Source of the DNA: JBDTSW01 sp051004675
GTDB taxonomy: Bacteria; Actinomycetota; Thermoleophilia; Solirubrobacterales; 70-9
Reading direction: 5' to 3'
DNA length: 18,492 nucleotides
Assembly: GCA_051004675.1 (NCBI GenBank)
Contig: JBPCKC010000041.1
Coordinates: forward strand, 1 to 18,492
A program made the translations under genes and the position numbers. Positions 1 through 8,490 of the stretch are shown in pieces (position 1 is the first letter of the stretch; every line of letters begins with the position of its first letter). The notes under the pieces were generated by a model. It worked only from the letters and a program-made list of their open reading frames with translations, was not told where the DNA came from and ran no database searches.

Positions 1-25
1 GGTCGCTCTGGAGGCTAGTGCGGGG

Positions 26-48
26 TTCCCGTCTGGGGAGGACGGGAG
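26..48. terminator. Hairpin just after a possible upstream stop codon
   Basis: TTCCCGTC (26-33) pairs with GACGGGAG (41-48; outermost pair G-U) around a 7-nt loop. It starts 8 nt after the possible TAG at 16-18. There is no T-run, so it is at best a non-canonical terminator of the kind common in high-GC actinobacteria. Confidence 0.25.
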
Positions 49-86
49 GGCGCCCGCGAGTAGAGAGCGAGACGAACAGCGGGTTG

Positions 87-104
87 CGCCCGGCGCGCCG
101 GGCG
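87..104. promoter_or_regulatory. 18-bp perfect palindrome
   Basis: CGCCCGGCGCGCCGGGCG is its own reverse complement. It is all G/C, so it could be a hairpin stem as easily as a protein-binding site. It lies 113 bp upstream of the promoter-like -35 hexamer. Confidence 0.25.
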
Positions 105-169
105 ACCGCCCTCGGGGCCACGGTTCCGGGCAGCCCCGCAACCGCCGAATTAACCGGAAGTCAACGTGA

Positions 170-183
170 AAGTGTCGACACTT
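170..183. promoter_or_regulatory. Candidate operator, AAGTGTCGACACTT palindrome
   Basis: A perfect 14-bp palindrome with AT-rich ends in an otherwise GC-rich region, 34 bp upstream of a promoter-like -35 hexamer and 127 bp before the first MCE start. MCE operons in mycobacteria are controlled by TetR- and GntR-type repressors (KstR on mce4, Mce1R on mce1). This sequence does not match those motifs as I know them, but its form suits a dimeric repressor. Function is inferred. Confidence 0.4.
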
Positions 184-216
184 CAGGGGAAAGCCATTTG
201 CGAGGCCGGTTGTGCT

Positions 217-246
217 TTGGCACCCGCTTTCGGCGACTGGTAGGTT
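217..246 (+). promoter_or_regulatory. Candidate promoter of the MCE operon
   Basis: TTGGCA (217-222) is one base from the TTGACA -35 consensus, followed after 18 bp by TAGGTT (241-246), which fits the TANNNT pattern of actinobacterial -10 boxes. Transcription would start near 253 and give a leader of about 57 nt. The match is modest and unproven. Confidence 0.3.
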
Positions 247-309
247 CGCCCTCGTCTACGGGGGCTTAGAGGATTTGGATACCACCAACTTGTTCGGGTA
301 CGGGAGAAA

Positions 310-1770
310 GTGAAAGGGTCGACTGCGCTGGGCAGGATCGTCGCCGTGGTCGCGATCGTCGCCGCGGTTGTGGCCCTGGTCATGATCCTCGGCGGCGGCG
401 ACGACCCCTACGAAGTCACCGCCGAGTTCGAGAACGCCTCCCAGCTCGTGCCCGGCAACGAGGTGATCGTCGGGGGGATCGCGGCCGGCTCGGTCAAGGA
501 GATCGAGCTCGGCGACGACGGCCAGGCGCTCGTCAACTTCACCGTGAACGAGGAGTACGCGCCGCTGCGGCGCGGCACCGTCGCGGAGGTCCGCTCCTAC
601 TCCCTGTCGGGCATCGCCAACCGCCAGATCCAACTCACCCTCCCCCCCGACTCCACCGCCGGTGAGGAGATCCCCGAGGGCGGCTCCCTCTCTCAGTCCG
701 AGACCGTCTCGGAGGTCGACCTCGACCAGGTCTTCAACACCCTCGACAAGGAGACCGTCGCCGACTTCAAGCGCGTGATCAAGGGCTTCGAGATCTCCTA
801 CGACGGGGTCGCGGAGCAGGCCAACGAGGGCTTCAAATACGCCAACCCCTTCCTCTCGACCTCGCGCGGGCTCTTCGCCGAGCTCACCTTCGACGAGCGC
901 GCCCTGGAGCGTTTGATCGTCGACACCGCCAACCTCTCGGGCGCCCTCGCCGAGCGCGCCCCCGACATCTCGGCGCTGGTCGGGAACCTGAACACGATGA
1001 TGGGCGCGATCGGAAGCCAAAAGCTGGCGCTGGCCGAGGCGATCTCAAAGCTCCCCGACTTCATGCGCAACGCCAACACCACCTTCGTGAACCTGCGCGC
1101 CGCCCTCGATGACGTCGACCCCCTCGTCGATGCCTCCTACCCCGCGGTGGAGGAGCTCGGGCCCTTCATCGACGTGCTGCGCCCGACGATCGCCGACGCG
1201 GTGCCGACGGTCCGCGACCTCGACGCGATCGTTCGCCGCTCGGGGCCCTCTAACGACCTCGTCGAGCTCACCCGCGACCAGGTCTCCCTGGAGCGCCGCG
1301 CGATCGGCTCCGGCGCTCCGAACTGCGGTGGCGGCGATCTCTCCGAGCCCACCAACGGCGCCGGGGACGACGACTACACCCAGGGCGCCTTCGGGGAGTC
1401 GGTCTGCGCGCTCACCAACGGCAACGGCACCCTCGCCATGTTCCGCCCCTACACCCCCGAGCTGGTGGGGTGGTTCGACGACTTCTCCCACCCGGGCACG
1501 ATCGACGCGCTGGGCGGCATCGGGCGCATCAGCACGAGCTTCAACCAGTTCGGGCTCTCCGCCAACGGCCTGCCCGACCTCGGCGCCCCCGCCGACCCCA
1601 ACGACCTGATCGCCCCCGGCGGCCCGATCCAAACCGACCTCGACTTCAAGTGCCCCGGCGCCGAAGAGCGCCCGCTGCCCCCCGGCGTCGGCGACGTCCC
1701 CGGCGGCAACGTCTTCACCGACGGCGGCAACCTCGACTGCGATCCCGGTGACGTCTTGAGGGAGCCGTGA
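310..1770 (+). CDS. MCE family lipid-transport protein, subunit 1 (486 aa)
   Basis: First of six MCE subunits. One N-terminal membrane segment (residues ~8-27) is followed by an MCE/MlaD domain (~33-113, with G-N-E-V-I-V-G-G-I-A-A-G-S-V), then a long helical region to ~300 and a Gly/Pro/Asp-rich tail. In the known Mce complexes six such subunits form a ring and a helical tube that carries lipid or sterol across the envelope to a YrbE permease. The start is GTG at 310, with GGGAG at 302-306 as ribosome-binding site; no better start is seen. The tail carries four cysteines (339, 366, 448, 477), the only ones in the protein, suggesting extracytoplasmic disulfides. Its stop overlaps the next start by GTGA. 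The family is clear; the substrate and the MceA-to-F letter are not assigned. Confidence 0.93.
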   Translation: MKGSTALGRIVAVVAIVAAVVALVMILGGGDDPYEVTAEFENASQLVPGNEVIVGGIAAGSVKEIELGDDGQALVNFTVNEEYAPLRRGTVAEVRSYSLSGIANRQIQLTLPPDSTAGEEIPEGGSLSQSETVSEVDLDQVFNTLDKETVADFKRVIKGFEISYDGVAEQANEGFKYANPFLSTSRGLFAELTFDERALERLIVDTANLSGALAERAPDISALVGNLNTMMGAIGSQKLALAEAISKLPDFMRNANTTFVNLRAALDDVDPLVDASYPAVEELGPFIDVLRPTIADAVPTVRDLDAIVRRSGPSNDLVELTRDQVSLERRAIGSGAPNCGGGDLSEPTNGAGDDDYTQGAFGESVCALTNGNGTLAMFRPYTPELVGWFDDFSHPGTIDALGGIGRISTSFNQFGLSANGLPDLGAPADPNDLIAPGGPIQTDLDFKCPGAEERPLPPGVGDVPGGNVFTDGGNLDCDPGDVLREP

Positions 1771-3527
1771 GGCGGCTGGGCTTCATCTTCAGCCTCGTGG
1801 CCACCACGGCCGCGATCTTCGCCGTCTCGGCCCCCGCCGACGACGAGCGCACGTACCTGATCGAGATGTACAACGCATTCGGCGTCGTCCCGGGCTCGGA
1901 CGTGCGGGTCGCGGGCGTCAACGCCGGCTCGGTCACCGACCTCTACGTCAACTCGGCCAAGCGCGCGGTGGTCGAGGTCAAGCTGAGTGGTGACCTCGCG
2001 GTCCTGGGGGAGAACACCACCTGCTCCACCGACCCGCAGTCGTTGATCGCCGAGTACTTCATCGACTGCACGCCTGACGGGCCCGAGATCGAGCCCAGCG
2101 GCGACGTCGAGGATCCGGATGTCCCGGCCGAGAACGTCCAGCAGACCGTCCAGAACGACCTCGTCAACAACACCCTGCGCGAGCCGTTCAAGCGCCGCCT
2201 GCAGCTTCTCATCAACGAGTTCGGCACCGCGCTCGCGGGCAATCCCGAGAACCTCAACGAGGCGATCCGCCTCGGTGCTCCGGCGCTGACCTCGCTGGAG
2301 AAGGTGCTCGACGTGCTGGGCGACCAGAACACGATCATCCGCGACCTCCAAAGCGATTCGGACCGGGTCATATCCCGGCTCACCGAGCGCCGCGAGGACG
2401 TCGTCTCCTTCATCGAGGAGGCGCGCGACACGGCGGCGGCGTCGGCCGAGCGCCGCACCGACCTCTCCACGGACTTCGCCCTGCTCGACGACTTCCTCGC
2501 CGAGCTCAACCCGGTGCTGGTCGAGCTCGAGGCGGCGGCCCGCGAGTCCACCCCCCTGTTCACCGACCTTCGCGCCGCCGCTCCCGGCCTGAACGAGCTG
2601 ATCACCAGCCTGCCCGCCTTCAACGAGGCGACGTACCGCTCGCTGGACAGCCTGGGCGAGGCGTCCTTGGTGGGCGAGCGGGCGCTGCGGCACGGCAAGG
2701 AGGAGATCCAGGCCCTGGCCGACTCCGGCGCGAAGGCCACCGCCGTCGGCGAGATGCTCGCGGATTTCCTCCGCGACCTCGACGATCCGGGCCGCGCCAC
2801 CGAGGTGGATGCGCGCGCCCCAGGCGTCACCGGCCGCGCGGCCCCCACCGGGTACACGGGCCTCGAGGGACTCCTGAACTACGGCTATTACCAGACGGCC
2901 TCGCTCAATCAGTTCGACCAGGTCGGTCACCTGCTGCACTTCTCGCTCTACTACATCTTCAGCGGGCCGTGCGGATCCTTCACCAGCGGCCGCGACCCCG
3001 AGACCGGCGAGACCGAGCTGCCGAACAAGGCCGGCGGGGTCACCAGCAATCCGAGGCTCGTCGGCCCGAACTCGAATGAGATCAACAACTGCGTCGGCTG
3101 GCTCGGCGACTCCCAGCCGGGCCTGACCGACCCGGAGAACTCGTTCCCCGAATTGCCCCCGTACCACCCCTCGGTGTGCCCCGCCGGCACCGAGCCCCCG
3201 CAGGCGGCCGCAGAGCTCTGCCCGGGCACGCCCAAGCAGGGCAAGTCGGCCGGCGCGAGCGAGGGCGCAGGCGCCGAGGCCCTCCGATCCGACGGCGGCG
3301 CCGAGGCGCCGGGCGCCGGCCCCGATGGCCTGCTTCCGGACCTGCCGCTGCCCAACGGCGGCCCCGACATCCCCGAGGACCTCGAGGGCCTGCTGGACCT
3401 GCCGCGCCGGGCGCTGAACGACCTGCCGAACCGCCTCCAGGACCGCCTGCGCCAGGTCCGCAACCGCGGCGGTGGTGGCGGCGGCGGCGCAACGAACGAC
3501 CTCCTCGACTTCCTCCTGGGGCCGTGA
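1767..3527 (+). CDS. MCE family lipid-transport protein, subunit 2 (586 aa)
   Basis: Second MCE subunit. GTG start at 1767 overlaps the previous stop by 4 bp, with GAGGGAG just upstream. The N-terminal hydrophobic segment is short (residues ~5-21) and ends in A-V-S-A-P-A-D-D, so it could be a cleaved signal peptide rather than an anchor. MCE domain ~28-110 includes a loop with two cysteines (C86, C101) after the conserved V-R-V-A-G-V-N-A-G-S-V stretch. A helical region follows to ~350, then an aromatic segment (G-Y-Y...L-Y-Y-I-F) and a Pro/Gly/Ala-rich C-terminus with four more cysteines, a run of seven glycines near the end and a hydrophobic last stretch (L-L-D-F-L-L-G-P). It belongs to the same translationally coupled operon and should form part of the same heterohexamer. 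Confidence 0.92.
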   Translation: MRRLGFIFSLVATTAAIFAVSAPADDERTYLIEMYNAFGVVPGSDVRVAGVNAGSVTDLYVNSAKRAVVEVKLSGDLAVLGENTTCSTDPQSLIAEYFIDCTPDGPEIEPSGDVEDPDVPAENVQQTVQNDLVNNTLREPFKRRLQLLINEFGTALAGNPENLNEAIRLGAPALTSLEKVLDVLGDQNTIIRDLQSDSDRVISRLTERREDVVSFIEEARDTAAASAERRTDLSTDFALLDDFLAELNPVLVELEAAARESTPLFTDLRAAAPGLNELITSLPAFNEATYRSLDSLGEASLVGERALRHGKEEIQALADSGAKATAVGEMLADFLRDLDDPGRATEVDARAPGVTGRAAPTGYTGLEGLLNYGYYQTASLNQFDQVGHLLHFSLYYIFSGPCGSFTSGRDPETGETELPNKAGGVTSNPRLVGPNSNEINNCVGWLGDSQPGLTDPENSFPELPPYHPSVCPAGTEPPQAAAELCPGTPKQGKSAGASEGAGAEALRSDGGAEAPGAGPDGLLPDLPLPNGGPDIPEDLEGLLDLPRRALNDLPNRLQDRLRQVRNRGGGGGGGATNDLLDFLLGP

Positions 3528-3528
3528 G

Positions 3529-5292
3529 ATGAGAGGACGCAGCCCAATCCAGTCGCTCGCAGCCTCTCCCACCATGGTCGGCGCGGTCACCGTGCTGATC
3601 GCGGTCGTCGCCGTCTTTTTGGCCTACAACGCCAACAACGGCCTGCCCTTCGTCCCCGTCTACCGGGTCTCCGTGGAGATCCCGAACGCGGCGCGTCTGA
3701 CCAACAACAACGAGGTCCGTATCGGCGGGCACCGCGTCGGCGTGGTCGAGTCGATCGAGCCGATGCAGACCGGCTCCGAGCAGACGCTCGCCGACAGCGA
3801 CGGGGCGCTCGCCGCCGAAGAGGCCGACGACACCGGCGGCGTCGGCGCGCTCGTCAACCTGAAGCTCGACAAGACCGCCGAACCCTTGCCGCAGGACTCG
3901 ATCTTCCGGGTCCGCTACCGCTCCGCGTTCGGCCTCAAGTACCTCGAGGTCGTGCGCGGTAACGGCGAGGGGGCCCCCGAGGGGTTCACGTTCGACGGCA
4001 CCGACGATGGGGGTGTCTGCAGCCTGCCCGCGACGGCCGACGAGCCGCCGGCTGCGGGCGCCGCCGGGAATGGCTGCTTCCAGGAGCAGACCGAGTTCGA
4101 CGACATCGCCAACACCTTCGACACCGAGACGCGGGAGAACTCCCGCAAGAACCTCACCGGGTTCGGCGACGCTTTCGCGGGCCGCGGCTTCTCGCTCAAC
4201 CAGACGATCGCGAACCTGAGGCCGCTGATCGTCAACCTGAAGCCCGTCTCCGACATGCTGGTCGAGCCCACGACGAAGCTCATCCGCTTCTTCCCGGAGC
4301 TGGCCGACGCCGCGCGGATCGTGGCTCCGGTGGCCGAGGAGCAGGCGGAGCTGTTCACCTTCATGGCGGTGACCTTCACCGCGATTTCCTCGGATGTGGA
4401 GGCGCTGAAGGAAACGATCTCCGAGGGCGTGCCAACCCTCCGGACCGGGATCGAGACGCTGCCGCGGCAGGTCCCGTTCCTGCATGACTTCGCGACCCTC
4501 GCCCGGACCCTGCGCCCGGGCGTCGCCGACCTGCGCATCACGCTGCCGACCTTAAACGGCGCCATCGACGTGGGCACCCCCGTGCTGAACCGTTCCGTGA
4601 GCATGAACGTCCGCCTGCGCGGCGTGTTCCAGGAGCTGCTCCAGCTCGTCGACCAGGAGACGACGCGCATTGCCCTTGACCGGCTGGGGGAGACCTTCGA
4701 CATCGCCAAGCCGCTGGCCCGCTATGTGGTCCCTTCCCAGACCAACTGCAACTACTGGAACTACTGGTTCACCAACGTGCCCAACGGCCTCTCCGATCCC
4801 GACTCGATCGGCTACACGTTCCGCCAGGCGCTCACCAGCTACCCGCCCGGGCCGGAGACGTTCAACTTCCCGGCCCCCCTCGGCACCCAGAGCGTCCCCG
4901 GCGAGGCGCAAACGCCGATGGCGGGGTACTCGGGGATTCAGGCGAACGGCAAGGTCGGCGGCTCCATGCCTCCCGACGGCAGCGTCAGCTACTCCTCCGG
5001 CGAGTTCGCGCCTTACGCCCTCCCGATCACCTACGGGCCGGTCTACGGGCCCGCCGGCCAGAACTTCCCCAACCGCGGGGACTTCGACGACTGCCAGTCC
5101 GGTCAGACGGGCTACCCGCTGGGCCGCCTCAAGCTCGAAGGTCAGGCAAACAAGAATCCCGCGATCGGCGTCGCCGACCTGCCCGGCTCGCGCGGGCCCA
5201 CCACCCTCTTCTGGAACCAGGACTCCACCCGCGAGCTGCGTGACACCCGCGTCGCCAGTCGCCAGCCGCAGACCTGGAGCAACCTGCCATGA
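3529..5292 (+). CDS. MCE family lipid-transport protein, subunit 3 (587 aa)
   Basis: Third MCE subunit. I place the start at ATG 3529, one base after the previous stop; the open frame reaches back to 3472, but that extension overlaps subunit 2 and carries no N-terminal signal. Membrane segment ~17-33, MCE domain ~44-145 (N-E-V-R-I-G-G-H-R-V-G-V-V). The domain is split by an acidic, Ala/Glu/Asp-rich insertion at ~78-104. The helical region extends to ~410. The C-terminal domain has an aromatic cluster (C-N-Y-W-N-Y-W-F) and is rich in Gly, Pro and Tyr. Four cysteines lie in the extracytoplasmic part. The gene overlaps the next by ATGA. Family assignment is firm; substrate unknown. Confidence 0.92.
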   Translation: MRGRSPIQSLAASPTMVGAVTVLIAVVAVFLAYNANNGLPFVPVYRVSVEIPNAARLTNNNEVRIGGHRVGVVESIEPMQTGSEQTLADSDGALAAEEADDTGGVGALVNLKLDKTAEPLPQDSIFRVRYRSAFGLKYLEVVRGNGEGAPEGFTFDGTDDGGVCSLPATADEPPAAGAAGNGCFQEQTEFDDIANTFDTETRENSRKNLTGFGDAFAGRGFSLNQTIANLRPLIVNLKPVSDMLVEPTTKLIRFFPELADAARIVAPVAEEQAELFTFMAVTFTAISSDVEALKETISEGVPTLRTGIETLPRQVPFLHDFATLARTLRPGVADLRITLPTLNGAIDVGTPVLNRSVSMNVRLRGVFQELLQLVDQETTRIALDRLGETFDIAKPLARYVVPSQTNCNYWNYWFTNVPNGLSDPDSIGYTFRQALTSYPPGPETFNFPAPLGTQSVPGEAQTPMAGYSGIQANGKVGGSMPPDGSVSYSSGEFAPYALPITYGPVYGPAGQNFPNRGDFDDCQSGQTGYPLGRLKLEGQANKNPAIGVADLPGSRGPTTLFWNQDSTRELRDTRVASRQPQTWSNLP

Positions 5293-7058
5293 GGACCAGC
5301 GACTCCAAGCGCCGCATGCCGAACTGGGCGATCGGGTTGGTCCTGCTCCTCGTCATCGGAGTCGGCTCGGTCTTCGCGTACACGAAGAAGCTCCCGTGGA
5401 GCGACCCCTACGAGGTCCAGGCGGTCTTCGAGACCGCCCAGAACCTGCGGCCGAAGGCGCCGGTACGGATCGCCGGCGTGAACATCGGCGAGGTCACCAA
5501 GATCGAGCCGCTCACGAGCGACAGCCCGGAGTTGACCGCGCAGGCCGGTGGCTCGCAGCAGGCTCCCGCCGACGAGGACGGCGCCGAGTCCGCGGCGCTG
5601 GTGACGATGAGCCTCACGGAGGAGGCGCTGCCGCTTCATGAGGACACACAGTTCCAGCTCCGGCCCCGCCTCTTCCTCGAGGGCAACCTCTTTATCGACG
5701 CCAAGCCCGGCAGCCCGAACGCCGAGGAGGTCGGCGAGAACCACACCTTCCCGGTAAACCAGACTTCCAACTCGGTCCAGATCGACCAGGTGCTCACCAC
5801 GCTTCAGTCCGACGTGAGGGCCAACCTCCAGGTCTTCCTCGACCAGTTCGGCAATGCGCTCATGAAGTACGGCGGCGCCAAGGGCTTCCAGGAGCTCTAC
5901 GGCTCTTCGGCCGGCGCCTTCAAGTTCACCTCGCAGGTGAACGAGGCGCTCCAGGGCAAGCGCGTCCATGACCTCTCCGGACTTATCGGCAACCTCGACA
6001 AGGTGGTTCGGGCCCTCGGCTCGAACGAGCTGGCCCTCCAGAACCTGATCACGAACTTCCGCGTCGTCACCGGCTCCTTCGCGGCCGAGGCGGCCTCGCT
6101 CGAGCAGGCCATCGCGAAGCTCCCCGACGTGCTCGACGCGGCCGAGCCCGCATTCGCCAACCTGAACGCCTCGTTCCCGCCCCTGCGGGCCTTCGCCCGC
6201 GAGGCGCTGCCGGGAGTGCGCTCGACGGCCCCGGCGCTGCGCGCGGCGACGCCGTTCATCAATCAGCTGCGGCTGCTCGTCTCCGAGCCCGAGCTGCGCG
6301 GCCTGGTGGCCGACCTGCGCCCGACGATCCCGGATCTCGCCCGCCTGTCTGAGCGCACAAAGCCGCTGCTCGGCCAGTTCCGCCGCCTCGCGAGCTGCTT
6401 CAACGAGGCCGTGATCCCGTGGTCGAACGACACCGTGGACCCGCCGGCCAGCTACCCCGCCAAGCTCCAGCCCCAGGGCAACGTCGCCGAGGAGACTGCG
6501 TCCGGCCTCGTGGGCATCGCCTCGGAGAGCCGCTCGGGCGACGCGAATGGCCAGTACATCCGCGTCGAGGCCGGCAGCGGCGCCAACACGATCCTGATTC
6601 CAGGCGGGGCTCCCGACGGCGCCTCCGACGCGGTCGGGCTGCTCGACTTCCCGCTGCTGGGCGGCATGCCCAGCGTGCACGGGAACCTCGCCGACTCCGT
6701 CCGGCCCAAGTTCAGGCCCAGGGTGAAGTGCGAGACGCAGGACCCGCCGGACCTGAGCGCAGCCGGCGTCACCTCCGGCGACGCCGGGGTGACCACACCG
6801 CCCAACCCAGTCGGGCTGGACGACCTGATTCAGACCATCCAGGACATCATCGGCCTGCTGCCGCGCCGCCAGGCGGCCGCGCTTCAGAAGCAGTCGGACG
6901 CCTACACGGCGGCCGAGCAGGAGGGTGACGCCGAGGCGCTGGCCGAGGCCGGCGCCGACATCCAGCGGACGCTCGAGCGGCTGGGCGCCGACCTGGGCGG
7001 GACGGCCGCGGCCGCGACCTCAGGCGCGCTCGGCAGCGCGCCGGAGGTGGGTGGCTGA
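5289..7058 (+). CDS. MCE family lipid-transport protein, subunit 4 (589 aa)
   Basis: Fourth MCE subunit. ATG at 5289 overlaps the previous stop (ATGA); GGAG lies 9 nt upstream. A basic N-terminus (K-R-R) precedes one membrane segment (~13-30), then MCE domain ~40-138 (P-V-R-I-A-G-V-N-I-G-E-V-T). As in subunit 3, an acidic/Gln/Ala-rich insertion (~75-100) interrupts the domain. A long helical region to ~390 should form part of the tube. Two cysteines (in S-C-F-N and K-C-E-T) lie in the C-terminal part, and the last ~70 residues are an Ala/Glu-rich helix of coiled-coil type followed by an Ala/Gly tail. The stop shares one base with the next start (TGATG). Confidence 0.92.
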   Translation: MRTSDSKRRMPNWAIGLVLLLVIGVGSVFAYTKKLPWSDPYEVQAVFETAQNLRPKAPVRIAGVNIGEVTKIEPLTSDSPELTAQAGGSQQAPADEDGAESAALVTMSLTEEALPLHEDTQFQLRPRLFLEGNLFIDAKPGSPNAEEVGENHTFPVNQTSNSVQIDQVLTTLQSDVRANLQVFLDQFGNALMKYGGAKGFQELYGSSAGAFKFTSQVNEALQGKRVHDLSGLIGNLDKVVRALGSNELALQNLITNFRVVTGSFAAEAASLEQAIAKLPDVLDAAEPAFANLNASFPPLRAFAREALPGVRSTAPALRAATPFINQLRLLVSEPELRGLVADLRPTIPDLARLSERTKPLLGQFRRLASCFNEAVIPWSNDTVDPPASYPAKLQPQGNVAEETASGLVGIASESRSGDANGQYIRVEAGSGANTILIPGGAPDGASDAVGLLDFPLLGGMPSVHGNLADSVRPKFRPRVKCETQDPPDLSAAGVTSGDAGVTTPPNPVGLDDLIQTIQDIIGLLPRRQAAALQKQSDAYTAAEQEGDAEALAEAGADIQRTLERLGADLGGTAAAATSGALGSAPEVGG

Positions 7059-8449
7059 TGGCCCTCGTGATTCGAAAGAACCTGCGGTACTTCATCGCCA
7101 TCGCCGTCCTCGTGGCGATGGCAGCGGGGATCAGTTTCTACATCCTCCAGAAGCAGCGCCTGCGGATCCCGATCATCGAGGAGAAGCCCTTCGAGCTGAA
7201 GGCCGAGTTCGAGACCGCGCAGGCGGTCGTCCCCGGCCAGGGCCAGACGATCCGCGTGGCGGGGGTTCGCATCGGGGACGTCGCCGACGTCGAGCTCGAG
7301 GGCGGCGTGGGCGTCGTGACCTTCGCGATCGACCGCGAGTTCCTGCCGGTCTACAAGGACGCGACGCTCCTGATGCGCCCCACGACCGGCTTGAAGGACA
7401 TGTTCTTCTCGCTCGACCCCGGCTCCAAGGCGGCGGGCGAGTACGAGGAGGGCTCCACGGTGCCCGTCTCAAACACCGCGCCGGACGTGAACCTCGACGA
7501 GATCCTCGAGGCCCTCGACTCGGACACGCAGGCGTACCTCAAGATCCTCCTCGTGGGTGCGGGGCAGGGCCTCGAAGGCCGCGACAAGGACCTCGGCAAG
7601 CTCCTCGGCAGCCTGGGCCCGATCAACGAGGACCTGCGCCGGCTGAACTCGAAGGTCGCCCAGCGCCAGCAGAACGTGCGCAACCTGGTTCACAACTTCA
7701 ACGTGCTCACCGGCAGGATCGCTCAGGCCGACGACGACCTGGTCGAGCTGGTCGTGACCTCGAACTCGGCGCTCGGCGCGATCGCCGAGCAGGATCCCAG
7801 CGTACGCCGGGCCGTCGAGCTCCTCGGCCCGACGCTGACGCAGGCCGAGCTGACGCTGAACGAGCTCGCCTCCTTCGCCGAGGTCTTCGGCCCGGCGTTC
7901 GACGAGCTGCGCCCGTTCGCGCGCAATCTGGACGAGTCCAACCGCTCGCTGGAGACGCTCGCGACAAACGCGACACCGGTGCTGGAGGACGAGATCCGTC
8001 CGTTCGTCCGCGCCGCCCGCGAGCCCGTTCCCGACCTGCGCCGGGCCGCCGAGCGCTACTCCAGCGCGGCGCCCCGCCTGACCGCCGTCGGACGCAAGCT
8101 CAACAAGCTCACCAACATGGCCGCCTATAACCCCGACATCAACGGCGACGGCGACGGGCAGGACCCGACCGGGACCCCCAAGCGCAACGAGGGCTACCTG
8201 TTCTGGCTCGGCTGGCTGGGACACAACGGCAACTACGTGTTCAACACGGCCGACGGCAACGGGCCATGGCGCCGGATCTACTTCACCGCCGGCTGCAACC
8301 AGCTCGTCAACATCCTCACCGGAGGCTCCGGCGGGCTGATCCCGACGCCGCCCGGCGCGGGGCAGGAGTTCAACGCCCTGCTCCAGCAGGTGCGCGGGCT
8401 GGCGACGGGCGTGGGGACGTTGTTCGCCCCGGGAGGACTGTGCGACTGA
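7058..8449 (+). CDS. MCE family lipid-transport protein, subunit 5 (463 aa)
   Basis: Fifth MCE subunit and the shortest. ATG at 7058 within TGATG, with GGAGGTGG at 7043-7050 as a good ribosome-binding site. Basic N-terminus, membrane segment ~11-30, compact MCE domain ~45-121 (I-R-V-A-G-V-R-I-G-D-V) without the insertions of subunits 3 and 4, then helices to ~350. At residues 360-369 lies an acidic D-I-N-G-D-G-D-G-Q-D loop resembling a calcium-binding loop. An aromatic segment (F-W-L-G-W-L-G-H-N-G-N-Y-V-F) follows. Two cysteines sit in the C-terminal part, one of them next to last. In mycobacteria the MceE position is a lipoprotein; this protein has no lipobox, so letters cannot be transferred by position. 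Confidence 0.92.
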   Translation: MALVIRKNLRYFIAIAVLVAMAAGISFYILQKQRLRIPIIEEKPFELKAEFETAQAVVPGQGQTIRVAGVRIGDVADVELEGGVGVVTFAIDREFLPVYKDATLLMRPTTGLKDMFFSLDPGSKAAGEYEEGSTVPVSNTAPDVNLDEILEALDSDTQAYLKILLVGAGQGLEGRDKDLGKLLGSLGPINEDLRRLNSKVAQRQQNVRNLVHNFNVLTGRIAQADDDLVELVVTSNSALGAIAEQDPSVRRAVELLGPTLTQAELTLNELASFAEVFGPAFDELRPFARNLDESNRSLETLATNATPVLEDEIRPFVRAAREPVPDLRRAAERYSSAAPRLTAVGRKLNKLTNMAAYNPDINGDGDGQDPTGTPKRNEGYLFWLGWLGHNGNYVFNTADGNGPWRRIYFTAGCNQLVNILTGGSGGLIPTPPGAGQEFNALLQQVRGLATGVGTLFAPGGLCD

Positions 8450-8490
8450 TGGCCACGCGCGAGGACATCCGCCGGGAGGTGAGCGGCTAG
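8449..8490 (+). CDS. 13-codon mini-ORF bridging subunits 5 and 6
   Basis: ATG at 8449 overlaps the stop of subunit 5 (TGATG) and its TAG overlaps the GTG start of subunit 6 (TAGTG). It encodes M-A-T-R-E-D-I-R-R-E-V-S-G. It contains GGGAGGTG at 8474-8481, which is the ribosome-binding site for subunit 6. It may be a relay that keeps ribosomes coupled across the gap, a remnant of a lost gene, or a chance reading of spacer. No protein function is suggested. Confidence 0.3.
   Translation: MATREDIRREVSG

Larger units (their letters stand above)
1..309. other. Non-coding region upstream of the MCE operon
   Basis: No convincing gene is seen here. An in-frame TAG at 16-18 could be the end of a gene lying to the left, whose last codons would read G-R-S-G-G, but this cannot be tested. 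An 83-codon open frame at 18-269 is low-complexity Arg/Gly/Ser-rich and looks like chance. The stretch holds a hairpin (26-48), an 18-bp perfect palindrome (87-104), a 14-bp perfect palindrome (170-183) and a promoter-like pair of hexamers (217-246), and so is best read as the regulatory region of the MCE genes. Confidence 0.6.

Noticed and set aside
18..269. 83-codon open frame upstream of the MCE operon
   Set aside because: No ribosome-binding site, low-complexity composition, and it covers the palindromes and promoter-like sequences.
1449..3590. 713-codon open frame antisense to MCE subunits 1 and 2
   Set aside because: It mirrors the codon structure of the sense genes and is Val/Gly/Arg/Glu-rich without motifs; long antisense frames are common in high-GC DNA.
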